DNA from: Humisphaera sp.
GTDB lineage: Bacteria; Planctomycetota; Phycisphaerae; Tepidisphaerales; Tepidisphaeraceae
Assembly: GCA_025351525.1 (NCBI GenBank)
Contig: JANXVV010000304.1
Coordinates: 1 to 11,588 of the forward strand
DNA length: 11,588 bases
Direction of reading: 5' to 3'
Shown: one piece after another, positions 1 to 7,452 of the stretch
How positions within the stretch are numbered: position 1 is the stretch's first letter
How the letters are laid out: the number at the start of each line of letters is the position of its first letter
Made by a program: the position numbers and the translations under genes
Notes under the pieces: model-generated
Database searches by the model: none
What the model was told of the DNA's origin: nothing
The model's input: only the letters and a program-made list of their open reading frames with translations

Positions 1-1008
1 TTTCTGCAGGAGCAGTTCAGCCGAATCAGCCCGCAGAAGGCGACCGAATTTTGCAAGTTGATCGGGATTCACACGCGGACGAAATGCGGCGACCTGACTC
101 CGGAGGAAGCGGAAAAGCTATACAAGGAATTTCAGGAGGCGAAGCTCCCCGCCCCGCCGACGGATTGCCTGGCCCCCATCGGCATCCGTCAGCTTCAGGC
201 CGGCTTGCTCAAAGGGGTGAAGGCCGAATTTTACACCGCCGAGACGCGCGAGCCCGCCGTCTATCGCGGGCGGCCGTTCCAGATCGAAGCCGCCATCGCT
301 TTCGGGGGTGAATTGCCCGCCGATCAAACCGCCCGCGTCATCCGTTTCGCCAACCGCGTGCCGCTCTTGTTCCAACAATCGGCCTGCTCCAGCTTCAAAG
401 GTTGCGTCGAAACCAGTTGGCGAAACTACAACCTTTCGCAGCCGCGCGGCTCTCTGCCGGTCGGCCCGCTGGTCATCATGATTCATCTGGCGAGTGTATG
501 GGTGCCGTTCACCAGCGAATCGAAGGAGGCTATCGCCGACTTCGACGAAATCCGCAAGGAGATGAAGCTGGCCCTGATGATCTGTGGCCGCAAGCTGGGG
601 ATGTATCTCCGCAAACGGCAGAAGATGCAGAAGGAAGCCGCCCGGCGTGATGTTTTCGAGCGGTACATCGGGGAGATCAGCAAAGCCATCCACGCCATCA
701 ACGGCACCGACGCCGTCAAACTGTACGACCGCCTGCTGGAAGAAGCACGCAAGCGCACCGCCATCGCCGATTCGCAGTTGGATGAGGAAGGCCGCACGAT
801 CAGGAAGGATGAGCATGAGGATTTGAAAAACGACGACACCGTGGTTCTGGTTGAAAGCCGTGCGGCGCACCTGAAGGAAGAAGGCCCCGGCGAGGTCGAT
901 TCATCGACGCTGTCCCCCGAATCCGACGAGGGTGCGGACATTGTGCGCCTGAACGGAAAACCAACAAAGCGTAAGAAAAAAGTGCCCAAAGATAGGGATG
1001 TCGACTAA
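1..1008 (+). CDS. top6B: DNA topoisomerase VI subunit B, C-terminal part (5' truncated)
   Basis: ATPase subunit of the type IIB topoisomerase VI, which passes one duplex through another using ATP. The frame is open from base 1, so the N-terminal GHKL ATPase domain lies outside the window; 335 residues are visible. They match the family's transducer domain: DCLAPIG, then PFQIEAAIAFGG, RFANRVPLLFQQSAC, ETSWRNYNLSQ, LPVGPLVIMIHLASVWVPF and SKEAIADFDEIRKEMKLAL. The Lys of SKEAIA (codon 523-525) aligns with the ATP-sensing switch lysine of archaeal and plant homologues. After GRKLGMYLRKR there is a tail of about 130 residues: a charged, probably helical part, then an acidic stretch and a basic end (KRKKK). 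Subunit A follows 114 bp downstream on the same strand. Family assignment is firm; the role of the tail is unknown. Confidence 0.93.
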   Translation, partial: FLQEQFSRISPQKATEFCKLIGIHTRTKCGDLTPEEAEKLYKEFQEAKLPAPPTDCLAPIGIRQLQAGLLKGVKAEFYTAETREPAVYRGRPFQIEAAIAFGGELPADQTARVIRFANRVPLLFQQSACSSFKGCVETSWRNYNLSQPRGSLPVGPLVIMIHLASVWVPFTSESKEAIADFDEIRKEMKLALMICGRKLGMYLRKRQKMQKEAARRDVFERYIGEISKAIHAINGTDAVKLYDRLLEEARKRTAIADSQLDEEGRTIRKDEHEDLKNDDTVVLVESRAAHLKEEGPGEVDSSTLSPESDEGADIVRLNGKPTKRKKKVPKDRDVD

Positions 1009-1020
1009 GCGAATTGAGCA

Positions 1021-1096
1021 AAAAGCCCATGGAACTTGTTCCATGGGACGGCGCGACAAGAGGGAAACTCCCATGGAACAAGTTCCATGGGCTTTT
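1021..1096. repeat. Perfect 28-bp inverted repeat with self-palindromic arms
   Basis: The left arm is 1021-1048 and the right arm 1069-1096. They are exact reverse complements over 28 nt, separated by a 20-nt loop. Each arm contains a palindrome, CCCATGGAAC and GTTCCATGGG around a 2-nt centre (TT on the left, AA on the right). The element can therefore fold as one long hairpin or as two short ones. It fills most of the spacer between the topoisomerase VI subunit genes. The right arm ends in CTTTTG, so weak termination or processing between the subunits is possible but not shown. Confidence 0.92.
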
Positions 1097-1122
1097 GACG
1101 AAAGTATCCACCACTTAAACCC

Positions 1123-2286
1123 ATGGCAAAGCAACGCACCACCGACAAACTTTCCGCCGCCGAGGCCAGCCGAATCAATAAGCGGATCAAGGAGCGCGAT
1201 GCGACGACGATGACGAAGGTCGTTTCGCTCGCCGACGGCGTCGCCGACAGCGCTTTTAAAGGCAAGGACATCGCGATCGCCATTCCCGCCCGCACCCGTT
1301 CCAATACGCTGTGGAATAAAAAACGCGGCATCCTTCAGATGGGCGATTCCAAGTCCTCCCGCGAATTGTTCAACCTCGGCCAAGCCAAGCAGTTCATGCA
1401 GACCGTGCTGCACGGCAAGAGCATCAAAGAGCTGATCGAAGCCGAGAAAACCCTCAGCCTCCGCGGCATGTTTTACCGCGCGCTGCACACGATCCAGGGA
1501 ACGAAAGGCGAAAAAACTTTCGCCGCACAGGATGAATCCGATGCGATCCTCGAAGACCTCGAAGTCTCGCTCGGGTCGCTGCGTGAAGAGCTTCACGTCT
1601 ACGCTAAAAAACGCGGCACGATGGTCGGGAACATCACCATCGTGGACAGCGGTGACGAAATCGACTGCCGTCGCATGGGCAGCGGCGGTTACGCCGTCCC
1701 CAGCATCACCGAACCCGATGTGATCCAATTCAAAAAATGCGAAGCGAAATTCGTGCTCCACGTGGAAAAAGACACCGTCTGGGGGCGTTTCAATGAGGAT
1801 CGGTTCTGGGAAAAACACAACTGCATTCTCACCGAAGGCTCCGGTCAACCCCCGCGCGGCGTCCGGCGTTTACTCCGCCGACTGAACGAGGAACTCGGCT
1901 TGCCCATCTACTGCCTCCTCGACTGCGACCCTTGGGGGCACTACATCTACAGCGTCATCAAACAGGGCTCGATCAGTTTAGCCTTTGAATCCGAACGTCT
2001 AGCCATCCCGGATGCCAAATATCTCGGCATCCGCGCGATCGATTACGAGCGGTGCGACCTCAGCGACGATGTGCAGATCGAGATGGACGATAAGGACATC
2101 AAGCGCGCCAACGAAATCGCCGCCTATCCCTGGTTCAAAGGCCACAAAGGATGGCAGAAGGAAATCGCCAAAATGCTGAGCAACGGGTTCAAGATGGAGG
2201 TCGAATCGCTCATCAACAAAGACATCAGTTACGTGACGGAAGTGTATGTGCCCGAGCGATTGCAAAAAAAAGATTGGCTGGAGTGA
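1123..2286 (+). CDS. top6A: DNA topoisomerase VI subunit A (Spo11-like)
   Basis: DNA-cleaving subunit of topoisomerase VI; with subunit B it forms the A2B2 enzyme that makes a double-strand break through a 5'-phosphotyrosyl link. The 387 residues match the usual family length. The winged-helix (5Y-CAP) domain spans roughly residues 60-160 and carries LSLRGMFYRAL, whose Tyr118 aligns with the catalytic Tyr of Spo11 (RDIFY). The Toprim domain follows, with Glu215 in HVEKD and the metal-binding acidic pair Asp267/Asp269 in LLDCDPWGHYI. The C-terminus (AYPWFKGHKGWQKEIAKML) is also typical of the family. I chose the first ATG, before MAKQRTTDKL; no clear Shine-Dalgarno sequence precedes it. The gene follows subunit B on the same strand across the inverted-repeat spacer, so co-transcription is likely. 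Confidence 0.95.
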   Translation: MAKQRTTDKLSAAEASRINKRIKERDATTMTKVVSLADGVADSAFKGKDIAIAIPARTRSNTLWNKKRGILQMGDSKSSRELFNLGQAKQFMQTVLHGKSIKELIEAEKTLSLRGMFYRALHTIQGTKGEKTFAAQDESDAILEDLEVSLGSLREELHVYAKKRGTMVGNITIVDSGDEIDCRRMGSGGYAVPSITEPDVIQFKKCEAKFVLHVEKDTVWGRFNEDRFWEKHNCILTEGSGQPPRGVRRLLRRLNEELGLPIYCLLDCDPWGHYIYSVIKQGSISLAFESERLAIPDAKYLGIRAIDYERCDLSDDVQIEMDDKDIKRANEIAAYPWFKGHKGWQKEIAKMLSNGFKMEVESLINKDISYVTEVYVPERLQKKDWLE

Positions 2287-2294
2287 ATCGATTC

Positions 2295-2315
2295 CGTGAC
2301 GGTATTTTCGTCACG
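2295..2315. terminator. Small hairpin between convergent genes, possible terminator
   Basis: CGTGACG (2295-2301) pairs with CGTCACG (2309-2315) around a T-rich 7-nt loop. It lies in the 62-bp gap between the convergent top6A and sulfatase genes. There is no U-run after the stem on either strand, so an intrinsic terminator is only a suggestion. Confidence 0.25.
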
Positions 2316-2348
2316 TGGGCAGTTTGCCTATGATCGATTCGCGCTTAT

Positions 2349-3830
2349 TCAGGGTGCCGGCAACTTACGGGCCGGTACGGCGGCGGGGAGGCTGGTCGGC
2401 ATCGGTTTGCGATCGCCGAAATACGGGTAATGGTCGAACCCCTCATACGCGCCGCCCATAATCGCCCGTGGATCGGCGGTGGTTTGCATCCAACCGTCCA
2501 ACTGCCCGCGCAATGTTTTTTTTGCGGCGATGTATTCCGGATACTCCGCGACGTTGTGCAATTGGCCAGGGTCTTTGGCCAGATCGTACAGCTCCTCCGC
2601 AGGCCGATGACCGCAGGCAAGTTGAAAGAAATCGGCGATGACGGCGGCGTCTTTATGGAGCAGAATCAGATCTTTGGACGGGCCGCTGTCGATGTCGCCA
2701 TACGGGCCGACGGCCTTCCACATCTCCGGATCGCCCGCCGGTTCCAGATCGGGACGCAGATTGCGAAGGTATAAAAAATCCCCGGTTCGGATCGCCCGAA
2801 CGGGATAGCCCAAGTCGCCTTTTCGTACATTCGCATGTCGTTCTCGCTCGATGAATACCGCCTCACGATCGGTTTTCGCTTCCCCGGTTGCCTCGGCGAA
2901 AAAGCTTTTTCCGGTCATGTCGGATGATACTTTCAGACCTGCCGCTTCCACGAAAGTGGGACAGAGATCTGTCAACGAAACCTGCGCGTCCGTCTTCCGC
3001 CCCGCCTTGATTTTTGCAGGCCACCGGATGGCCAGCGGCATGTGCGAACCGCTGTCATACAGGTTGGTTTTAGCGCGCGGGAAAGGCATGCCGTTGTCGC
3101 TGGTCATCACGACGAGGGTGTTATCCAATCGACCCGCCGACTCAATCTGTTTGAGGATTTCACCGGTGTCGTGATCGTAGCGTTGGACGGCGAAGTAGTA
3201 GTCGAGAATGTCGCCGCGAACTTCCGGGGCATCGGGCAGGAACGGCGGAACCACAACCTCGGCCGCCTTCATCCCCGATTCCGCGCCCTGCCCCTGGATA
3301 TAGGGCCGATGCGGATCGCGACTGCCGTACCAGAAGCAAAACGGCTTTCCCACCGGCACCGTTTTGAGAAATGCCTCGAACGATTTGAACGGCGGCCCCG
3401 CCGGGTTTCGCTTGCGGTCGCCGAGAACGCCCGGGGCCCAACCTTTGCCCATGTGCCCGACGACATATCCCGAGGCTTCGAGCAAATCCGGGTAGACCGC
3501 AAACTTTGCCGGCAGCGTGCCGTGCAGATTGCCGCCCGCTTCCAGACGATGCGGTGCCTGACCGGTCAGAATCGCCGCGCGCGAAGGAGTGCAGGAAGGT
3601 GCGGCGCAGAACGCCCGCGAAAATAAAAGCCCCTCGCGAGCGACGCGGTCAAACGTCGGTGTCTTGACGACCTTGTCGCCATACACCCCGGCGTGCGGCC
3701 AGGACCAGTCATCGGCGATCGCCAATAAGATATTTGGGCGAACGTCCGGTTGCGTCGATGGCGTCGCGGCATCTGCACGGGCGGCGATTGCCACACCAAT
3801 CAGCATTCCTACGAGGGTCATTGGCTTCAT
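2349..3830 (-). CDS. Secreted type I sulfatase (formylglycine-dependent)
   Basis: Hydrolyses a sulfate ester or sulfamate, probably on a polysaccharide, outside the cytoplasm. Residues 1-21 look like a signal peptide (MKPMTLVGMLIGVAIAARADA). The alkaline-phosphatase-fold features are present: Ca-binding Asp40-Asp41 in LLAIADDWSW, the sulfatase signature CTPSRAAILTG with Cys80 as the residue converted to formylglycine, HMGKGW near 126, RDPHRPY at 171-177, and TSDNG with Asp245/Asn246. Length (493 aa) is normal. The overall pattern is closest to heparan N-sulfatase-like enzymes (S1_8 type), but the substrate cannot be read from sequence. The start is supported by a purine-rich site (AGGAAAGGGA) about 8 nt before the ATG. 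Planctomycetes carry many such genes. No formylglycine-generating enzyme is in the window. Confidence 0.92.
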   Translation of the reverse strand: MKPMTLVGMLIGVAIAARADAATPSTQPDVRPNILLAIADDWSWPHAGVYGDKVVKTPTFDRVAREGLLFSRAFCAAPSCTPSRAAILTGQAPHRLEAGGNLHGTLPAKFAVYPDLLEASGYVVGHMGKGWAPGVLGDRKRNPAGPPFKSFEAFLKTVPVGKPFCFWYGSRDPHRPYIQGQGAESGMKAAEVVVPPFLPDAPEVRGDILDYYFAVQRYDHDTGEILKQIESAGRLDNTLVVMTSDNGMPFPRAKTNLYDSGSHMPLAIRWPAKIKAGRKTDAQVSLTDLCPTFVEAAGLKVSSDMTGKSFFAEATGEAKTDREAVFIERERHANVRKGDLGYPVRAIRTGDFLYLRNLRPDLEPAGDPEMWKAVGPYGDIDSGPSKDLILLHKDAAVIADFFQLACGHRPAEELYDLAKDPGQLHNVAEYPEYIAAKKTLRGQLDGWMQTTADPRAIMGGAYEGFDHYPYFGDRKPMPTSLPAAVPARKLPAP

Positions 3831-3867
3831 GACGATCCCTTTCCTGATTTAATTCTGCCCCAGCCAT

Positions 3868-3948
3868 TTTTTTAGCGGCTGTGCCGAAGGCACGCGCTTT
3901 TCCTGTCGAAAGCAAAAATCGCGTGCCTTCGGCACAGCCGCCAAAAAA
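3868..3948. repeat. Long inverted repeat with self-palindromic arms
   Basis: Core arms 3875-3896 and 3920-3941 are perfect 22-nt reverse complements around a 23-nt loop. With one mismatch the pairing extends through flanking T and A runs to 3868 and 3948. Each arm has an internal palindrome, GTGCC-GAA-GGCAC on the left and GTGCC-TTC-GGCAC on the right. T's lie on the left and A's on the right, so neither strand has the U-run of an intrinsic terminator. It sits just upstream of the sulfatase start and just downstream of the phosphoesterase stop. Confidence 0.9.
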
Positions 3949-3984
3949 TTCACATGCTGCTGAGATGACAATTCACGCTGTTGC

Positions 3985-5100
3985 TCACGGGTAGATCCGC
4001 GCGGTCTTGCCATCCATGTATAGCGCGTCGGCGATCGTCTGTTTTCCATCCGTCTCTATCTTCAACAGCGCACCCCGGCCCGCATTCGCGCTGCGGCTCA
4101 TCCCGGTGTCGATCATCCACAACAGGCCGTCGAACTTTTGAATGAGCTCCCCCGCTTCCCGAACCGAACCATCGGCGAAAATAATTTTGCCGGGCTGATG
4201 ACCGATGACCAGATGTTTGCAACCCAATGCTTCTACGATCGCGCGCAACCTTTTCTCCGAGGCAACCGCTCTTTGCGGCGGCGTGGCGCTGGCGGGTGCC
4301 TCCGCAAGCTGCACTTCTCGATTTGCATCCCACCATTGCCGGGGGTGCATGCGCGATTGCAGGATTGAATTGGGATTTCCAAGCAACGGCCCGCTGTAAC
4401 CGTTCGCGGTGATGTCGTTCTGAAGATCGGTTTCAAGTCGATCCATCGAAATCCCACCGGTATTGCCCGCATGGCAGAAGAACCAGTCGCCGGCCATCAC
4501 CGCCACGGGTAAATCGCGCATCCACGCGCCGAGGCCGCCCGTATCCCGCCCCGCCGCCACATCGTTTGGATTGATCTGAGCAGCAGCCAGTTCTTTTAAA
4601 AGGCTCGATGATTTTTTCTCGGCTTTCCCGGTTTTAGTCTTGGCATCGGTCACCGGAGGTGACCATGCCTGGGCGGCGGAAAGAAATTTCACCTCATGAT
4701 TTCCCAGCGTGATGATCACCCGGCCTCCGGCCTGCTCCGCTTGCGACTGAATAACGCGCAATGCAGCGATGACCGCCAGCGATTGATCGTATTTATCGAT
4801 GAAATCCCCCGTCACGATGAGCACCGCTTTCCCGCCCGTCCACCGCACATCCTGCGGTTTGGTTGGCACACCGCCGATGAGTTTCCCGGCCGTCAACAGT
4901 TCGACCATCCGATCATAATCGCCGTGAACATCCCCCATCGCGTAGAGCTCCGGCGGCATCTCAAGTTTCACGATCACCGGGCGCTGCTTCCAATCCCGAT
5001 TTTCCCCGGCGATGACAGATGTAGTGAACATTGCGAAGAGGGCAATCACAGCAAAAAAAAGATTGGGGCGCATTAAGATTGAATGATCGTGTTTGATCAT
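3985..5100 (-). CDS. Exported calcineurin-like metallophosphoesterase
   Basis: Predicted two-metal phosphoesterase of the calcineurin/PPP superfamily. Numbering from the chosen Met: GDVHG at 56-60, GDFID at 98-102, GNHE at 133-136, FCHAG at 208-212 and GHQP at 300-303. These cover the metal-binding and active-site motifs in the expected order. The N-terminus (MIKHDHSILMRPNLFFAVIALF...SVIAGE) looks like a signal peptide, so the enzyme probably acts in the periplasm. The frame extends upstream to an ATG at 5151, but that puts the start inside a degenerate repeat. I chose the ATG at 5098-5100, preceded by GGAATGGAAATC; 5071-5073 is an alternative that keeps the signal peptide. The motif set resembles bacterial PPP-type (Shewanella-like) protein phosphatases. 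The substrate, phosphoprotein or small molecule, is unknown. Confidence 0.85.
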   Translation of the reverse strand: MIKHDHSILMRPNLFFAVIALFAMFTTSVIAGENRDWKQRPVIVKLEMPPELYAMGDVHGDYDRMVELLTAGKLIGGVPTKPQDVRWTGGKAVLIVTGDFIDKYDQSLAVIAALRVIQSQAEQAGGRVIITLGNHEVKFLSAAQAWSPPVTDAKTKTGKAEKKSSSLLKELAAAQINPNDVAAGRDTGGLGAWMRDLPVAVMAGDWFFCHAGNTGGISMDRLETDLQNDITANGYSGPLLGNPNSILQSRMHPRQWWDANREVQLAEAPASATPPQRAVASEKRLRAIVEALGCKHLVIGHQPGKIIFADGSVREAGELIQKFDGLLWMIDTGMSRSANAGRGALLKIETDGKQTIADALYMDGKTARIYP

Positions 5101-5352
5101 AGTTCGATTTCCATTCCAACCCAGACATTTAAGATGAAACACGAAGTCCAAAAAGCACGAAGCAATTCAAAGAGCGACGGATCGGCGACGCTTGCTAACT
5201 GAGTTCCGACTATTTCCGTGAAATCCGTCGCACGTCATTCTTCACGAAATTCTTCTTCGTGCTTTCGTTGAGTGCTTTCGTGCGCTCGTGGTGAATAATC
5301 CGGTCTGACCGCCTGTGAACTTTCAGCAGCGTCACTGCAACACGCGTCCACG
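5101..5352. other. Spacer with degenerate TTCGTG/CACGAA repeats
   Basis: No convincing gene is seen in these 252 bp. The segment 5140-5162 (CACGAAGTCC...GCACGAAG) and the segment 5255-5282 (CTTCGTGCTTTC...GCTTTCGTG) are imperfect reverse complements, and further TTCGTG-like words lie between them (for example TTCACGAA at 5241-5248). It looks like a decayed relative of dispersed intergenic repeats. A promoter for the phosphoesterase gene should also lie here but I cannot define one. Confidence 0.5.
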
Positions 5353-6105
5353 TTAAACCACTACCCGATTCGCGAAATGCCGCTGCCGCATCGCTTCAGC
5401 GATCACGATTCCCGACGCATGGGACAACGACAGGCTCGAGGCTTCCGGACCCACCGTCGGGATGGTCAGGAACGCATCGCAGATGTCCCGGACCGCCCCG
5501 CTCAGCCCGCGCTTTTCACCCCCCACGGCCAGAATGGTCGGTCGCCGCAGATCGGTTTCATACATCGTTCGACGAGCCCCGGCGATGCAACCGAGCAGTT
5601 GCAGGCCGATGCGCTGCAATTGCTTCAGCGGTTCAACCGTGTCGATCTGCGCCAAAGTCAAACGCTCGTAGGCACCCGAAGAAGGACGCCCCACCTCGAT
5701 CGGGTCGAAATCCCAAAGGTGCTTTTTAATCAGCACCGCATGAACGCCCATCGCATCCGCACTCCGCAATGTGAACCCGAGATTTCGGGCATCATCCACC
5801 CCTTCCAGCAACAGCAGCAACGGCGGCCCATTGACCGTCTCCAAAAACTCGAGAAGTTGTGCGGCATCGGCCCGCGGTTTCGCGGTGCAAATGGCGATCA
5901 CCCCGCCGTGCGATGATCCATGGGCAAGAGCATCCAATTCGCGGGCATCGACATGCCGGATCGGCACCCCCATCTCGGCAGCCGTATCCAGAATTTCACG
6001 CACCTTCTCCTCGTGTGTCCCCTGGCGAATCAGGATCACCTGAAACTTACGATGTCGAGCCTTGAGCGCTGCAAAAACGGACTGACGACCTTCAAGATGC
6101 TCCAT
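5353..6105 (-). CDS. rlmB: SpoU/TrmH-family RNA 2'-O-methyltransferase (RlmB-like)
   Basis: Predicted AdoMet-dependent 2'-O-ribose methyltransferase; RlmB modifies G2251 of 23S rRNA. The first ~75 residues match the SpoU substrate-binding domain (MEHLEGRQSVFAAL...ALAHGSSHGGVIAI). The knotted SPOUT domain runs from about 95 to 245. Motif 1 is DARNLGFTLRSADAMG (Asn108, Arg114), motif 2 is AVGGEKRGLS (193-202) and motif 3 is IPTVGPEASSLSLSHASG (215-232). In motif 3 most family members have Ser-Leu-Asn; here Ser226 (codon TCG) replaces the Asn. Length (250 aa) is normal. No Shine-Dalgarno sequence is obvious, and a small hairpin lies 12 nt upstream of the start. TrmH or another SpoU subgroup remains possible, so the rRNA target is inferred. 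Confidence 0.85.
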   Translation of the reverse strand: MEHLEGRQSVFAALKARHRKFQVILIRQGTHEEKVREILDTAAEMGVPIRHVDARELDALAHGSSHGGVIAICTAKPRADAAQLLEFLETVNGPPLLLLLEGVDDARNLGFTLRSADAMGVHAVLIKKHLWDFDPIEVGRPSSGAYERLTLAQIDTVEPLKQLQRIGLQLLGCIAGARRTMYETDLRRPTILAVGGEKRGLSGAVRDICDAFLTIPTVGPEASSLSLSHASGIVIAEAMRQRHFANRVVV

Positions 6106-6116
6106 GTGACGGGATA

Positions 6117-6139
6117 GTTTACGGGGTCACACCGTAAAC
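6117..6139 (-). promoter_or_regulatory. Palindrome just upstream of the methyltransferase start
   Basis: GTTTACGG (6117-6124) and CCGTAAAC (6132-6139) are perfect 8-bp arms around a 7-nt centre. The palindrome ends about 11 nt before the rlmB-like ATG. It could be an operator or a 5'-leader hairpin near the ribosome site; nothing else supports either. Confidence 0.35.
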
Positions 6140-6181
6140 AGAAATACGATTATCGTCCATCCGCTCAATCGACCGATGTCT

Positions 6182-7045
6182 CTACACCGCTACCGCAACC
6201 GTCTCGGCTTCCGCTACCGCAACCGCCTCTTCTCCCGCCGGACGCGTCCACTCTTTCAACTTCTGGATGGCGGCGGGCAGTGATACTTCCGGCCCCGAGA
6301 TATTCGGCAGCCAGGCTTTTTCCCACTCGAAAGTCACGTAGCCCTCATACCCGATCCCGCGCAGCCGGGTCAGGAAAATTTGCACCGCCACATCCCCTTC
6401 TCCCAGCGGGCAAAGCGTGGCGCCCAGCGATCCCAGTTTCGCATCCTTCACCTGCGTGTACTGAATTCGGCTGTTCAAGGTCGGCACGCTGATATAAGGC
6501 GATTCGCCCACCAGCGCCGCGTTGAAGACATCCCAACAAGCCGCCACCGCCGGATGGCCGTTCATGTCCAGCATCATCCACAGTTCCTTGGCGTTGCGGA
6601 ACGAAAGCATGTTCTCGACGACGAGCAGGACATCGTGTTCCGCCGCGTAATCACCCAACGGCAATAGCCATTGCCCCATGGCCACCGCCGCTCCGGCGCG
6701 ATCGGTGCCTGGCCGCAGGTGCGTGTCGAACAGTTTCACGATGCGGCAACCGATCGACTGGGCGACGTCGATATACTTTCGCAAGTCGCCGGCCGCCTGA
6801 ACATCCGCACGGCGATTGCCCTTCATCGCAATCGAACTCGCCAGACAGGCGATCTCGACGCCCGCCGTCTGGAAAGTCTGCCTCACCTTAACCGGGTCGG
6901 TCAGAAAAACATTGGCGGCGGTCAGGATCGCTTCGTTGAGAAACCCGCGAATCTCGACGCCGTCGTAACCGTATTCCCTGGCTTTGGTCGCCACCGTGTC
7001 CAGATCCCAGTCGGGGCAGGCGACCGTGCTGAATGCAAATTTCAT
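6182..7045 (-). CDS. Sugar phosphate isomerase/epimerase-like TIM-barrel protein
   Basis: Member of the xylose-isomerase-like TIM-barrel (AP endonuclease 2) superfamily, cytosolic by lack of a signal peptide. It opens with MKFAFSTVACPDWDLDTVATKA and has YDGVEIRG at 27-34. The four expected metal-ligand positions are visible: Glu144 in LVVENM, Asp172 in CWDVFN, Asp201 in QVKDAK and Glu240 in VTFEWEK. The substrate is unknown; relatives include inositol and keto-sugar isomerases and epimerases. After the barrel ends (IQKLKEWTRPAGEE) there is a low-complexity tail, AVAVAEAETVAVAV, made by two copies of a 15-nt word (6187-6201 and 6211-6225). AGGT lies about 10 nt before the ATG and may be a weak ribosome site. 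A possible -35 (TTGCCA) is seen near 7100 without a good -10. Confidence 0.82.
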   Translation of the reverse strand: MKFAFSTVACPDWDLDTVATKAREYGYDGVEIRGFLNEAILTAANVFLTDPVKVRQTFQTAGVEIACLASSIAMKGNRRADVQAAGDLRKYIDVAQSIGCRIVKLFDTHLRPGTDRAGAAVAMGQWLLPLGDYAAEHDVLLVVENMLSFRNAKELWMMLDMNGHPAVAACWDVFNAALVGESPYISVPTLNSRIQYTQVKDAKLGSLGATLCPLGEGDVAVQIFLTRLRGIGYEGYVTFEWEKAWLPNISGPEVSLPAAIQKLKEWTRPAGEEAVAVAEAETVAVAV

Positions 7046-7189
7046 GAGTGTATTACCTAAGTTGAAAGTGGAGCGGAGAGAGTAGGAGAATGTGGCGAGA
7101 TTGGCAAGCTCTTATTTAGCCGTTGTCATCGGCAGATAGTAATGTCCGGTTGATGTCGAAAAAGATGGATGGAGAAAGATCGAATTGAA

Positions 7190-7255
7190 ATGGGTCGGCG
7201 AGAGCGTGACGTGTTGAAAATGATGTCGGGAGTTTTGAAGGGGGACCGGACGCAG
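7190..7255 (+). pseudogene. Possible N-terminal remnant of an IS transposase
   Basis: The frame from the ATG at 7190 reads MGRRERDVLKMMSGVLKG, then DRTQ. This resembles the start of ISNCY-like transposases, which begin with an ERDxLKV-type helix followed by an xRTQxEAA helix-turn-helix. After Gln at 7253-7255 the resemblance ends and the frame becomes Gly/Pro/Arg-rich without recognisable domains. No terminal repeats or catalytic residues are visible. This is recognition from memory over about 22 residues, so it is tentative. Confidence 0.3.
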
Positions 7256-7452
7256 GTGCAGGCGGATGCCGGCACGCACGATTGGCTGGAGGGCCGTGGC
7301 GTTCCGATGGCGTTGGTGGGGATGATCAGAGCCTGCCCTGAGCCTGGGAAGGGACCGGCTGGTGAAGGAACTGCCGCCGGCCTGGCCGGGGGAGCGCGGG
7401 GGCAAGGTGAGCGGGGAACATCGGCGAAGATGCCTGCGACCCAGGCTATTGG

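Noticed and set aside
118..870. Long minus-strand open frame opposite top6B
   Set aside because: It is the shadow of a well-conserved gene; the translated product has no recognisable domain and many Phe/Arg runs typical of antisense frames.
998..1213. Small plus-strand frame containing HGTCSMG and MEQVPWAF
   Set aside because: These peptides are translations of the palindromic repeat, and the rest overlaps top6A in another frame.
901..1848. 315-codon minus-strand open frame across the top6B/top6A junction
   Set aside because: It runs antisense through two clear genes and through the inverted repeat; no homology is recognised.
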